From contig OX457038.1 in NCBI GenBank assembly GCA_949752735.1, positions 26,106,956 to 26,170,955 on the forward strand: a stretch of 64,000 nucleotides of DNA, written 5' to 3'. The notes under the pieces were generated by a model. It ran no database searches and was not told the origin of the DNA. It saw only the letters and a program-made list of their open reading frames with translations. Position 1 is the stretch's first letter. Every line of letters starts with the position of its first letter. The DNA is from Lumbricus terrestris (Eukaryota; Annelida; Clitellata; Crassiclitellata; Lumbricidae). Position numbers and translations under genes: made by a program. Positions 1-12,137 of the stretch are shown here, piece after piece.

Positions 1-2375
1 GTAGTGGTCTGGCTCAGGCATCACTTAAGATGAAGTCTGCACTCTGCACTAACTAACAGACATGCAATGGGTGCCTCCTATAGGTCAAAGAAGCCCTCTG
101 CTGTTTTCTAAGGGAAAGCCTCCTCTGCCCTGATAGGCAAACACATGGTGCCTCTTATCTCACAATATATATGTAGCTGGTTGTTCAACCAGGTTACTCC
201 AGAACACTGATAACAGGAAGGCACATCACTAGAGTGAGTAAGAAATACATGATTAGGAGCATGGTAGTACAAGCCTATTGCATATAAGTTGTTAAATAGT
301 TGTTAAATAATTAACATTCAGATCAGAAAGCAAGAAAATAAATTATGTACTCAGTCTAATTGGCAGTGACCTCTCCTCTTAACAGTTTAAATAGCAATAC
401 GACAACATAACAACAGAAATCCTCCAGCCTTTTTTACTTTTTTCTTGTATTGTAACACTAAATCAAGCGCTTTATCAGAACAAATGTTGCAAGCCTTGTA
501 TGCATGTCCTCCAGAGTACATTCAGAACGGGCGTTAAGCAGACACAAAACCAAATTCTGTTTTTAAAATCACTGTATATCTCTATCAGCCTTCTTCCCTT
601 CTTCAAGGTTGTATCCTCACTATCATTTTTCTTCAAAGTAGTACAACATATATGTCCATCAACACCACAGTGAACCATAGAGACATTGATTCATTTATAC
701 CACTGCCCCTCAGACCCAGACCATTTCAATCAGATTCAACAGTCAATTAATTCCCACAAATCAAAACATCTGCAACATATTATTTCAATGCAAATAAGTT
801 TCATCAAAAATAATATTAGTATTTCTTACTGTTCTGTTACAACTCAAACTCACATTCACAGCAAATAAGCATTTATTATTGGTTCCCAACTATCAATGTT
901 TAACAAACGAAGCACCCTCATTGGTCGATCTAAATCTTGTCAGTCTGAGAACAGGAAACAGATAATCTTCAAGGGGTCAATAGGGTACTTGACATTTGGG
1001 GCCACAGTACCATCCACTCAAACACTAGATCTTCCAAGTGCACACATTGGGCCTTAAACTGTCATTCTGGGACACAGTAAATGATTCTATCCACTGACGA
1101 GACAGTCACCTACATGTACCTTATGGAGCATGAAGTTAAACAGACCCTCAGCCTGTTCAAAGGTCACATGTTGTCTATCCAGTAAAAACAGACAGGAAAT
1201 CACTGAAATTGGGTCAAGAAGAGAAAGTAGAAAGAGCAAATATCCTGAGAAAGAAACCAGACTCAAAACAGAGCAATGGACATTCACAAGCATTGCCCTC
1301 AAATAAGTTAACTGGCTCAGCTAACATTACTGGGTGAAATGTACTTTGATTTAATGGCACCACGCAACTTGCAGTGACAGGCACTTCCACTCAACTGCCG
1401 ACCATTGGCATAGCACTACAGAGTAGGATGTGTAATGTGTATAGTATTGATTGCACTATACATAAACATGACAAATGCACAATTACAAATTGATCAGCCT
1501 GTACAATGTGTACATAATGCTGTTTGAACTGCATTGAAGGGATATTTTTATCCTGCACAGCACAAGCATCTGTGATCCTAGTAAAGACACCACCAGTCAA
1601 CGGACTCTACAAATTCCTCAACAAAGACAAAATTTAACTATCACAATGATGCTATATTTAAAAACAATGTCTGCTATGGCTAAAAAGCAAAAAAGAGACG
1701 TCAGTTGTCAGGAAAACAACTGAAGTCTCCAGTCATTATACTTTAGTTATGTTAAACAGATCAAAATGCCGAATTTAACACAATAATAATTACACTACAA
1801 ACTGGTTAAAATGAAAGACAGAGCACCACAGTAAACATTTTGCCTCAACCCATTTCAAATTAACTGTATTACTAATAAGAGTGACTGTCACTATTCTGAA
1901 CCAAACCTAAAGACTGCACAGATGATGGGCTTGGAAAGTAACTAGGGGCTGACTACATGAAGTGTGTAGGCCTAAGTCCATTAATCAGACCATTTCACAT
2001 TCAAACTCTGATAGGAAGACACAGCCCTTACAAAGGAGGTCAAGAAGCTGCAAATTATACATGAGTACACCCTACAGTTGCCTAGGCCTGTCTGCAAGCC
2101 ATTTTCGGGTATAGACTACTACACATGAATATTTATGAGGCAAGTACATGCTGTATAGCAATGAGCACCATCGATTACAGCCCAGATGCACCCTGGAATT
2201 TTTTATGCATTACATTCTGTATATCATCATTAATATCTTACAATGATATATCATTAAAATACAATACACATGCATTACACAACACATACAGCCGGTAACA
2301 GCTGATCAAAGAGTGCTGACTAAATTAAACCTCCATTTAATCAACAAAAAGAGAATTGAACGTAGACGAACATAC
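1..2375. other. No gene recognised; possible intron of a leftward minus-strand gene
   Basis: I see no convincing exon, RNA gene or transposon end here. The open frames are short and lack family resemblance. If the first-exon candidate just to the right is real, this stretch would be its first intron, running leftward out of the window. Confidence 0.4.
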
Positions 2376-2504
2376 CGTCTGCAGTTCAAACAGTTTGACC
2401 AACATGTGTACAGAACTTATGGATCCAGACTTCATTGCACGCAGTTTAGTCGTCAGTCGGTTCCCAGAGGAGGAAGAAGAAGAACTGACTAACCCAGCCG
2501 CCAT
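2376..2504 (-). CDS. Candidate first coding exon (43 codons) of an unidentified gene
   Basis: On the minus strand an ATG in the context AACATGGCGGC opens a 43-codon frame beginning MAAGLVSSSSSSSGNR and ending in FELQT. It runs directly into a good donor (ACG|GTATG) in phase 0. The AANATGGCGGC context resembles the YY1-type initiator-codon element seen at the start of many animal housekeeping genes. The peptide has a serine run and then a basic, amphipathic stretch (TTKLRAMKSGSISSVHMLVKLFEL is two overlapping segments, not quoted as one motif). I could not find the next exon to the left, so the product is unknown. Chance occurrence of ATG plus donor over 129 nt is possible; the combination of start context, open frame and donor is what supports it. 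Confidence 0.4.
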
Positions 2505-5500
2505 GTTTATCAAATGTCGCTAAGAAAATGCCCAATATATAATCTGCTGAATGTGCTTTCTGTTCAGATGGTCTGCAACTGCAGCAACATTACGAGTGAC
2601 ACTGATATCTCAACATGTCTTCAGCTGATTTCTAAGAACAGTTCATCAAAATAATTTTCTCTTCATAGTTCAATGGAAATTCTCGTACAGGTCAGTAACA
2701 ACTCACAGACTTCAATGTACTGACTAAAAAGGCTGCATGTCATGTTTAAAAAGTGGATAGAATAAGCGGCCATATGATTTTCTCACCATGTTAGGTTTAC
2801 GACAACATTTCTTACAGTTACAAATACCCGTCAAGCACATTGGTTACTGCATGTCTACACGCCATAGATAAAACTTTCTGATAGTCAAGTCCGATTTGTC
2901 TAAAATGCTGTGCAACTTTTACGCCAAAGACAGGCTGACCTACATGTGCTACACAGTTAAGCAGTCGTTAAAAAAGCTAATCCTAGGAAGCAGAGAAGTG
3001 ACCCAGAAAAACTGTGCAACCCTGGCAGTGCCCGACTCTTATCCTAGAACTGCCAGAAGGCCACACAAACTGCATTCGACTCATCGGCCTCTGTTCAGCT
3101 GGATCTGCTCACACACTCGTCGGCCTACAGCCAGACTGATCTGAAATATACTGCAGGTCACTCACTGCACTGCAAACATCGCTATTACCTCCCAGGCGTC
3201 CAACTATCCACCAATCTACGTGCCTCCTCCTGCTCTGAGAATTTTAATACACGACACGTGTGTCCGAATTATTTGCGAAGCATCGGGGATTTCTGGCATG
3301 CCTCAGTGACAGCCACAAGATACAAAGCACTTGAAGAAGGCAACAGCGTTCAGCAAATCAACTCCACTTGAAGACGTTGCTCAGCAGGATATGTAATGTA
3401 TGACTCGTGAAGACCACAAATGTGATCATGTGGTTCTAGCAAAAAATAGAACATTGCTATTCCAAGGATGCATGACCTCTTGGCAGACTGCACTAACCTA
3501 GTTTAACACACATCTTTGCCTAAATAGTACATTCAGTAATCAAGCTAAAATTAAAACAGCTCCATAGCAGTATCTACAAACCACATGCTCTTTCATTTGT
3601 GTGGGTGTGGCTCACATGAGTGCGGGCGTGTGTGTGTGTGTGTGCGTGTGTACAATGTACATGCATGCATATGTGATGCTGAGGTCTACAATGAAATCAT
3701 GCAATACAAGATACATGTATGCCTTAATAGTTGCAAACAAACTTTGGTTCTGCCAGGTTTCGAAACCCAGAAGTACTCTAGCACACATATCGGATGCATA
3801 TAACTGAACATATATTTGTATGATGGGTTTGGAACTGATTGCATTTAGATAACATGCACAACTGGAAGGTTTCTGAGGGCAGGGAGAGAGAGAGTGGGAT
3901 GGCCAGACAGAGGAAAAGAGATATTGCACACCTACACAGAGACACACGGAGAAGAAAGAGACGACAAAACGCAGACAGCAGCTGCACAGCGTTTGTGAAT
4001 CCCTAACAGAAGCCAATCAACAAGGTGTGTCTGTCTACAGCACTAGAACAACGCTGGCACTAGAGCACTGGCCGCCACCAAGGCAATCAGAGCAAATGCA
4101 GCGCATCAAGACACCAAATGAAATGCTTCAGCACCAGCAACCCGTGAAGGCTTTTCCCCGCAAACCATGCATCAGCCTATAATGTGTCTGCAGAGCGTGA
4201 ATCTTTAGCACTGAAGAGGAGTTTGGCGCCAATTCTTATCAGAACACCAACAGAACGAGAAGAATACACTCAGATTATGACTTATAATACTCAGCATTAC
4301 GAAATTTACAGAATGCCATCTCTCTATGTATACCTGTCTTGAATTCAAGCATTTGCTTAAACAAGGGGCATAGATTTCTTGCAAATTTATGCATTTGTGC
4401 GAATTTATACATCTGGAAAATTCTATGTAACCTAATAGAACTTTGTTAAATTTATAAAAAGTCTGTTTTCGTTCAACTGAATCATTTCTCGAGCTGCTTT
4501 CTATGAAAATTTTAATTATCTGTGGAAGATCAGTTGAATGCATTTAAGGAAATACTTTGGTCTTGAGATATCAACTTGAATTATTTTCTACATTGCCATT
4601 ATAATTATGTAGTTAGGCAACACACACTGGCTGCACTTCAAATTAGTGCATCACAACAGTGCATGCACTCGAAGGTACAGCATTCACTGACTGAATGGAA
4701 GTCATGTATTTGGAGACTTGTACAATGCAAAGCGCTATAAATCGCCCAAAGACACTTAACACAGCTGCAGTCAACAGTAGCAGTTCGAAGAGGTGCAATG
4801 GTGCATCTTAGATCAAAAGAAATGCCTCGTGTTCATGTTGGCCGATCATGTCTGGACGACAGAGTGAAATAACCAGGACAATCATATGGACAAATGGACT
4901 GGCAGATGGATGGTCAGCCACATGGACTGACCGCTGGATAGATGGACTAATATAACCAGTCACACTGTGGATGGCCGAACTGACCATCGAACCATTGGAA
5001 GGAAATGGATGGTGAGATGGACAGATGATTGGATACATAGTTGTCTGGATGGATCGAGGTTTGGATGAACAAAATGACGGTTGGATGGACAACCAGCTGG
5101 ATGGACAGATACTGTGGTCAGACATACGGATTTGGCTAGACAGTCAGCTATTTCTACATTGGTCCATTTTACATGCAGTCCAGTTTTAATACGCAATATG
5201 TGGATAGCTTCATTCTGAAATTTATGCTAATGGAAGTGAACTGTACTTCGTCAGCAAAAGGTTTGATATGTGAAACATAAGACACAATAATTTGAATAAT
5301 GTTAATAGAGTTGAAATGTAGAGTATGGTAGTAACACAGAAGGGCAAGTTGACATGATCACTGCTGTGCCTCAGCATCTCCTCTGATTGTGGAGCTGTCA
5401 ACACCGGTTTCCAACAGTTTAACAACCCATACCATGTCAATAATATCATTTTATGCACAAAAACTTTAAAATTATCTTAAAGAAAAACAGACTATATATA

Positions 5501-7186
5501 GCAATGAAAAACCATACCATGGGCCTAAACTTGACTCAACCAAAAAAATTTCCACAAAAAAGTCAGCAAAATAATAAAATTCATGGACTGTCTTTTAGTC
5601 TAATCGAACCTGTCTGCAAAGCTTGATGAGATTAGGAATGGCCATTGTGTGCCATCGACTAATGCCTATTATTATCATAATAAATAATGTCTATTATAAC
5701 AATGGAGCCATAGACGTCGAGTGATAACACGAGAGAGGCAGACCCAGGGTGAAGGCAGCACAGAGACAGGAGTCAAACGGCCGTCACTGCCATCAGTAAG
5801 TCTTTTTTTCACAGCCATCCTAAATCAGTTCCACCAAATTTGTATCATTTTATTACTAATGTCCCACATAAAAACCCATCAGCATAATCGAATCACAAAT
5901 CACACAGTGGCCTTGTCAGAATCATCCTCGACTTCCTTTAAAATGAACATATCATATATCTATGCATCTTCAATTACCTTTTGCCATGAAAGTTGCAGCT
6001 GCTGAAGAAAACCCAATTCAGGCTACAAAATATCTGCACTCAGCATGGTTATATATCATCACAACAGTTCCACCTAACTGTAGAAGAACGGCCAGCAAAC
6101 GACTGACTCATCACTGCTATTGCATAATATGAACAGGTCTGGCATGCTGGAGTCAATGCAAGGCACCCACCCAGATCCCATTACTTCTTGAATGCATTGC
6201 ACATACATTTCAGACAAGACTAAAGAGAAACACTCAAACAAACATTCCAGAAAGGAGCTACAAATGTTTGTCTTAGATTACAGTTTCAACAAACCCAGCA
6301 GATGTTGGCCCAATTAAATAAGAACTGGAACAAATGAGAGTCAAGAATAAGATGGTGTCTTCTGTACATGCAAACTATGTGCTTTCTCAAGTAAATGATA
6401 ATTCTTGAGAAGAAAATTGATTATGTAAAATAGGCAGTCAAAGCCAATATAATAGCTAGATTTACCACAAAAGCAGCAATTTCACTCAAATCCATGCAAA
6501 CGAAGAACATTCAATGATTTCATGGAAGATAATAAATTTATAATGCACAATGCAACTAAAGTAGAGCAGTCTGCATCTATGGAAACTCTACAACAAGGAC
6601 ATTTGACGCAAATATAAATCTCTTGCAGGTATCACATGATCTACTGAAAAGTTTACAAAAGGTCATGAGGTACTGCAAGAAGAGCTAAAAATCTGTGGAG
6701 TCGACACAAGTCTGCATTAAATTAGCAGACAACCAGAACAGATGTTGGCTAAGATCTTTAACAAAAGTTTGCTACAAGTCTTGTGGATTTCTATGAGGTT
6801 TGGCCACTGTTCTATCTCTGACCCACTGCATGGAACAGTCTTCCCAACCATGTGAAGAATGTACCATCTTTGGAGACATGTATTCAAATCATAACTCAAG
6901 AGCTATGGACGAACAACATAAGAGGATTGGTGCGGATGCCCACTACAGGAACTGTTCCACCTGGCACATTTTCTGTAATGCTATGGATGGAGAGAGAAGA
7001 CGAAGCTGACGCTGGACACCTTTGGAGCACACGGTTCGTGGTGCATGATGAACTGATGATGATGATAATGAATTGTTATTAACTAAACATTTTTGCACAA
7101 TGCCCTTTTAAGTACCGGTAACTCTCTATGATACATTGGTAGGACAGAGTGGCATATAAACGGTTAACTGTATTCTCCTTGTCCTG
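2505..7186. other. Mostly unique DNA, no gene recognised
   Basis: No exon with family resemblance is visible. Minor features are a short (TG)n run near 3627-3655, a degenerate ATGG-rich patch at about 4880-5120, and an AGCGCTATAAAT string near 4732 that resembles the LINE/SINE tails found elsewhere in the window. The open frames here are short and sequence-random in appearance. Confidence 0.4.
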
Positions 7187-7670
7187 GGCATGACGTTAAA
7201 CTGCATCCATCCTCTGCCACAGGGAACCAGCAACGTCCCTGTGCCGGTCCTAAGCCCGGACAAAATGAGGAAGGTTTGTCAGATGGGTGGCGATACACTG
7301 GCAGTAAAAGACCAAGACGATTGTAATCCGCAAAAACCACGGCACAAGTGACATAGTGGCCCAGATGCCTCAAGGTGTCATGATGTGGAGCAGACATGCA
7401 CAGGCCGGTCAGGACAGACCCGTGGAGAGAGTCGGAGGAGAGAGCATGGGACACATACGGGCTTTGACCCAGGTTGTCCTTCATGCCTCTCTCCCCCAAT
7501 ATTCTCTTCATTCAGACAAGGTGGTCTGGCTGCTCCAAGATGTTAATGGTATGGAGCAGACCTGCTGACCGGACCGGTTGAAGCTGGGTAACATGACGCG
7601 AGACAAACTCAGACAGAGAGTGGCGTCGAACTCCTATGGGCATTGAGCCTAGGGATGTTGATGATGATGA
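7187..7670 (+). repeat. Possible dispersed repeat ending in a GAT run
   Basis: The stretch has a composition unlike its neighbours (GC-richer, with CCGGTCCTAAGCCCGGAC-type sequence) and ends in a short GATGATGATG run at 7657-7670, like the simple-repeat tail of a retroposon. A similar ATGATGATGAT run ends the segment just before it, near 7050-7070. No second full copy is visible in this window, so repeat status is an inference. Confidence 0.25.
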
Positions 7671-7762
7671 TGTATTCTCCATAGAATACTTGTATCTATT
7701 CCAACACGCTCAATCCCAGAAACGCATTTTGGCATAAAAACATGACATCTTACAATTTACGT

Positions 7763-8064
7763 GCGACCTGATGGCTTATCGGTAATGCGTTTGCTCACGG
7801 AACGGGTGGTTGCGGGTTCGACTCCGGGTAACGACCTTGGGCAAGTTGTTTATGCACAAGTGCCTCTGTCACCAAGCAGTATGATTTGGTACCGGCGTAA
7901 GCTAAGAAGCAAACGAACGGCAAGTCCTGTGATACACTGGTCCAGTGGTCCCGTGTCCAAGACCTTGGGATTCGTCCATTGCCGGCTCAAGGGCCAAGAA
8001 AATTAAATGAGTACCTCACCCATGGGCCTTCAGCACAAGGATGACTTTACTTACCGTACTTACA
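7763..8064 (+). mobile_element. tRNA-headed SINE, family A, copy 1
   Basis: It begins GCGACCTGATGGC and carries a pol III B-box-like GGTTCGACTCCGG about 55 nt in. A body follows containing ACGACCTTGGGCAAGTTGTT, then GGTACCGGCGTAAGCT and TGGGATTCGTCCATTGC, and it ends in a CTTTACTTAC-type tail. A second copy at 14126-14415 shares the whole layout at high similarity, which establishes it as a dispersed element. The head is tRNA-like; the length and tail make it a SINE and not a tRNA gene. Confidence 0.75.
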
Positions 8065-8225
8065 AATTAAGTGGATTGTCAGCTATGGTTTGGATTAATT
8101 ATCATCCCAACAGATACCTCAAGCGTAGAAGCCATGAATTTCGTTTTTCAACTTAGATCATAAAAATATCGGCCAAATAGGCTGAATAAAGCTAACATTT
8201 GCAGGTTTAATCGTGATATCATCTG

Positions 8226-8283
8226 CAAATATATATATATAAATTATATATATATATAATATATATATATATAAATATATAGA
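8226..8283. repeat. (AT)n microsatellite
   Basis: Near-continuous TA dinucleotide repeat with a few interruptions. Confidence 0.9.
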
Positions 8284-8742
8284 TTAAACATGAATTACAA
8301 GATAACTTGTCAGTCTGGTCATTGATCCCAAAACTAGTTTGAACAGTGTTACAAATGACCTCTATAGATGTAATTGCAATCATGACAATTTCTATAGCAC
8401 CATCATCATCACCAAGATAGGAAGCTTTACGCATACACTATTACACATGCACTGTCAACTATCAGTGCAAATGCTAAGAGCTCGACAGCAGGCACAGTTT
8501 TAAACTGTGTTTTTAAACCAGAAAGCTCTTGATTCTATGGATGGATTTGTGGAAGAAGACTGTTCTAGGCAGGTGGATAGAAAAGATTGATCACCAGTTT
8601 TAGTTTTGTTGCAGGGATGAATACATTAGCGAACTTTGATGATTCAGTCATGATTAGGATCGTCTGCCAGAGGTCTGATACTGTTTAGGAAGTGCACAGT
8701 TGTTGAGGCATATATGAGAAATCAGGCACATGTCACATGATA

Positions 8743-8909
8743 CATTTTCGAGATAACAACTAAAAATGACTGACCGGATCAAAATTGTGTGCTTTGATTT
8801 TGAATCAGATTCGTGTAACATGTACCGTAATCACTACAAGAATCTGATTCAAAATCAAAACACACAATTTGGATCCAGTCGGTCGTTTTTGGCCGTTATC
8901 TCGAAAATG
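8743..8909. mobile_element. Palindromic MITE (167 bp)
   Basis: The ends are inverted copies starting CATTTTCGAGATAAC and ending GTTATCTCGAAAATG. The inverted match continues inward through CTGACCGGATC and TGATTTTGAATCAGATTC, leaving only a loop of about 30 bp. This near-perfect foldback is typical of a non-autonomous DNA transposon. I could not define a target-site duplication. Confidence 0.65.
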
Positions 8910-9501
8910 GGAAAAAAATTTAATCGCAATACCAATTGCTTATAATAAGGAAATTTGCATTGTGAAGGTTGCATCACTCTATTCTCGCATATACTCCTGT
9001 ATTAGCTACAAACCTTAGAATTCCATGATGTTTCAATGTTCAAAGGAGACAATCTAACTGTCTCACTGTGATCATAGACTGCACAAACATCTACACTGAT
9101 TTGGAATCTTGTCCTTCTCTGGCCATGTTAAAACCATAAGCAAATGAGATCACTTTCACAAACTGGAAATAGCTTAAATCGTTGCACAAGTTGCATTGAT
9201 CTCACTCTCAAAGTGCTCATATTTGCTTGTCATTTTAATTACTGCATCTCAATTCTCATTGAAATTGCTAAAAACATGTTTGCACAAACAAAAAATGGTT
9301 GAACTTGAAACACTCTCTGGCATCAGCAAGAACAAAAGCACTTGATATCAACCTATACAGATACCAATATTGAGTTCATTACAGAGGCTGCACACTGAAC
9401 ACAATTTAGATAGTACTTTAACACTTTGATTCAGTGAAACAGTCAGTATTAAAGTGGTGTATTACTCAGAGTTGTACCGAACATCTGCTTCGAATTCGCT
9501 T

Positions 9502-9925
9502 AGGGACAGAATAGTGGGCCAAATAGGTATTCGGTATTCAGCAGAATAGTAGCAGTTAAACTGAATACAAATAGTGGTCACGCTAATCCATTTCTACATT
9601 TGCAACTGCTATAGAGAGTGGACTGAAGTAACTCTCTCATTAACATTATATATGCTGTGGTTGACAAGTTCTAAGTTTAGTCAAATTATTTCCATTCCTA
9701 ATCTACACAGACTAGCAGAAGGATCAAAAAATTACAAGTAGTAAACTGCTTAATTTCAGCTTATGCATTAAATTTACCGAATTGAAACATTTGCTTATAT
9801 TTGAAATTTTAAATGTTGTCGGTAGACCTATTTTGAACACTATTCATATTCGTATTGGGCCTAATAGTTGGTCCAATTATTCGTATTCGGCCGAATAGTG
9901 ATAATCACCTATTCTGTATAGCCCT
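9502..9925. mobile_element. Foldback-like element with GAATA subterminal repeats
   Basis: The left end (AGGGACAGAATAG) and the right end read in reverse (AGGGCTATACAGAATAG) are similar. Both are followed by several scattered GAATA/ATTCGG motifs in inverted orientation. No target duplication was found, and the boundaries are approximate. Confidence 0.4.
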
Positions 9926-11134
9926 TGTAATTGTTTAAATCAGTGCTCATGTACATACACCAAATATAACAAACCAGTGCTTATGGTGATGACTCAAGAC
10001 AGTAACGTTTACAGTGTCAAATAAAAGTCAGCACATAAATTGATAAGAGCCAGTGTAATTATTTTACCATTTTCCATAGAGCAGATGATGCAATTGTGGA
10101 TTGTAAGGATATTCTTGCAGTAGTGGAATTTGCAAAACGCATTCTAGAAAGGGTAGACGAGCACATAGGCTCGGTCGCCAATAAGCACTGTGTAAACAAA
10201 TATGGCCGTCGCAGATTTGGGGCAGAATAGGCTTATACGTCGCAGCGCTCTACTGTAGCGATTTCTTGGGCGAACATATTGTTGATGGACAGGACCACAG
10301 TCTTAGGGATTAACAAAAACTGTTCATTGTTAATGGCTTCTTTGTAGCTGGGACGAAATTTACAACTATAGCTTTATAGTCTCACAGCTGACGCCGTCAC
10401 AGCACACGTAGGTCAAACTTCGTATAACGTGTAAGCGCAAAAGCGGAAACAATTTCACTATATGCTTACCTTATTTCCAACGAAAGAAAGGTAATTTAGA
10501 CTGTATATGTTGCGTCCCCTCTTAGTACATGAACGCCGAAAGAAATTAGTAGCATCAATATGCACAATTCTTCTTATTACCATTTGATTGCAATATGCAT
10601 ATAAATTTTTCGCACCGTCAACCATAATACATTATATGTTTTTATTTGAAAACTCGAGAGGCGCCACCAAAACTATTCCGGTCACGCCTCCATAGATCTG
10701 TTTTCGAAAACATGATTCCGTCGAACTCGGTAAGTAAGTTAATAACTTCATCAGCTTCTTTTAGCTCTTAATTATTATGATTAAATGTCAACCTCACATC
10801 GTCAACTCAATATATTAGTTGGTGTCCCTAGACAGTGGGATTATTTTATCCCTTTAGGACCTCAACTTTTTGTAACCAATGAACAAGATGTGTAAACCTG
10901 TTATGTAAGCTTATAGGCCTACTTTGGTTGCAAAATAAAAATATTTGTATCATGTTTTTGTTTTATATACAATGTATTCTTGTAAACCAGAGTGCGTTTT
11001 GCAGCTGGTACTTTAAAGATATACTTACTTATTATTACTAAGCTTTATTATTACTACTGTGTATAATTTTACATCTCTGACCTGTAAACTTGGTGCGGTA
11101 TGTCACCCTGATTGTCTTTGAAATTAAAACGAAT
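9926..11134. other. No gene recognised
   Basis: AT-rich DNA without an exon I can support. An ATGGCC string at 10202 is followed by only a short frame and no plausible donor, so it was not called. Confidence 0.35.
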
Positions 11135-11460
11135 ATACTGACTGATTGATTGATTGATTTATAACGTGCCTTAAAAAAGAATCTTGCACGAAAGCGCGTA
11201 ACAGGAATGTCTACTCATAATACAAATAAGTCTTCAAGTGTTTATTGGAGAACGATAAAGAAGATGATTTGCGAATAAAGTCCGGATGATTGTTCCATTC
11301 AGTTGGCCCGGCTAGTGCAAATGCGCGGTTTCCAAATTTCCGAGGTGAACGTGCGACTACAAAGTTACCTTGAGATGAAGATCATAGTCCTCGTCTGGAT
11401 TAGATTATCTCGATTATCTCTTCCGATAGATGTGTGCCGACGATGAGATTTTTTATACGG
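11135..11460 (-). pseudogene. 3' fragment of a CR1/L2-type LINE
   Basis: Read on the minus strand, the sequence encodes the C-terminal motif typical of these reverse transcriptases, FGNRAFALAGPTEWNNHPDF, then a stop. After the stop come GGCACGTTATAAAT and a (CAAT)n tail. The same C-terminal pattern (phenylalanine, glycine-proline, tryptophan-asparagine) appears in the two larger LINEs of this window. Upstream the frame is broken, so this is a decayed 5'-truncated copy. The left boundary is the CAAT tail; the right boundary is uncertain. Confidence 0.6.
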
Positions 11461-11761
11461 TACGTGGTTTCATTTCTTTCTATCTCTGATCATGTCCAGC
11501 GTCATTCTCATGTCCATGCTTTTTCTCCATGATCGTGTCGAGCAGTGTTTTCTTATTCACGTCTACAGTTACTGTAGCCTAGCTTTATACAATCTTGCTA
11601 TTTTCCTCATAGGCGCCTTGATATAGACCCTGCGGTTAACCATGATTAGGAGACGGCGGACGTGGCTTAATAATTTTCGTCTGGTATCTTCTTTGAGACA
11701 ATTACCAAGTAGGCCAGGTAAGGATTCTTGACCGTGAATGAAGTCGAAGGTTTGAGGGATG

Positions 11762-12135
11762 CTCTTGTCTTTTCTTGTCTTGTCTTAATTGTCTTGTCTT
11801 AATTGTCTTGTCTTAATTGTCTTGTCTTGACTTGTCTTGTCTTGCTTTGCTTTGCCTTGTCTTGTCTTTATTGTCTTGTCTTTATTGTAGTGTCTTGTCT
11901 TTATTGTCTTGTCTTGTCTTGTCTTGTCATCTTATCTTATCTTATCATCTTATCTTGTCTTATCATCTTATTTTATCATCTTATCTTATCTTATCTTATC
12001 TTATCTTATCATCTTATCATCTTATCTTATCATCTTATCTTATCATCTTATCTTATCTTATCTTATCATCTTGTCATCTTATCATCTTATCTTATCTTAC
12101 CTTACCTAAGTTACCTTGCCTTATCTTATCTTATA
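11762..12135. repeat. Long CTTGT/CTTAT pentanucleotide-type array
   Basis: About 370 bp of alternating TCTTG and TCTTA/TCATCTTA units, grading from CTTGT-rich at left to CTTAT-rich at right. The mariner-like element to its right is inserted at its edge. Confidence 0.9.
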
Positions 12136-12137
12136 TA

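Noticed and set aside
3612..4016. 134-codon minus-strand ORF
   Set aside because: Its C-terminal part is a TG repeat, and the rest has no family resemblance or splice support.
10195..10260. ATGGCC start with a short frame, possible first exon
   Set aside because: The frame ends after a few codons and no good donor follows.
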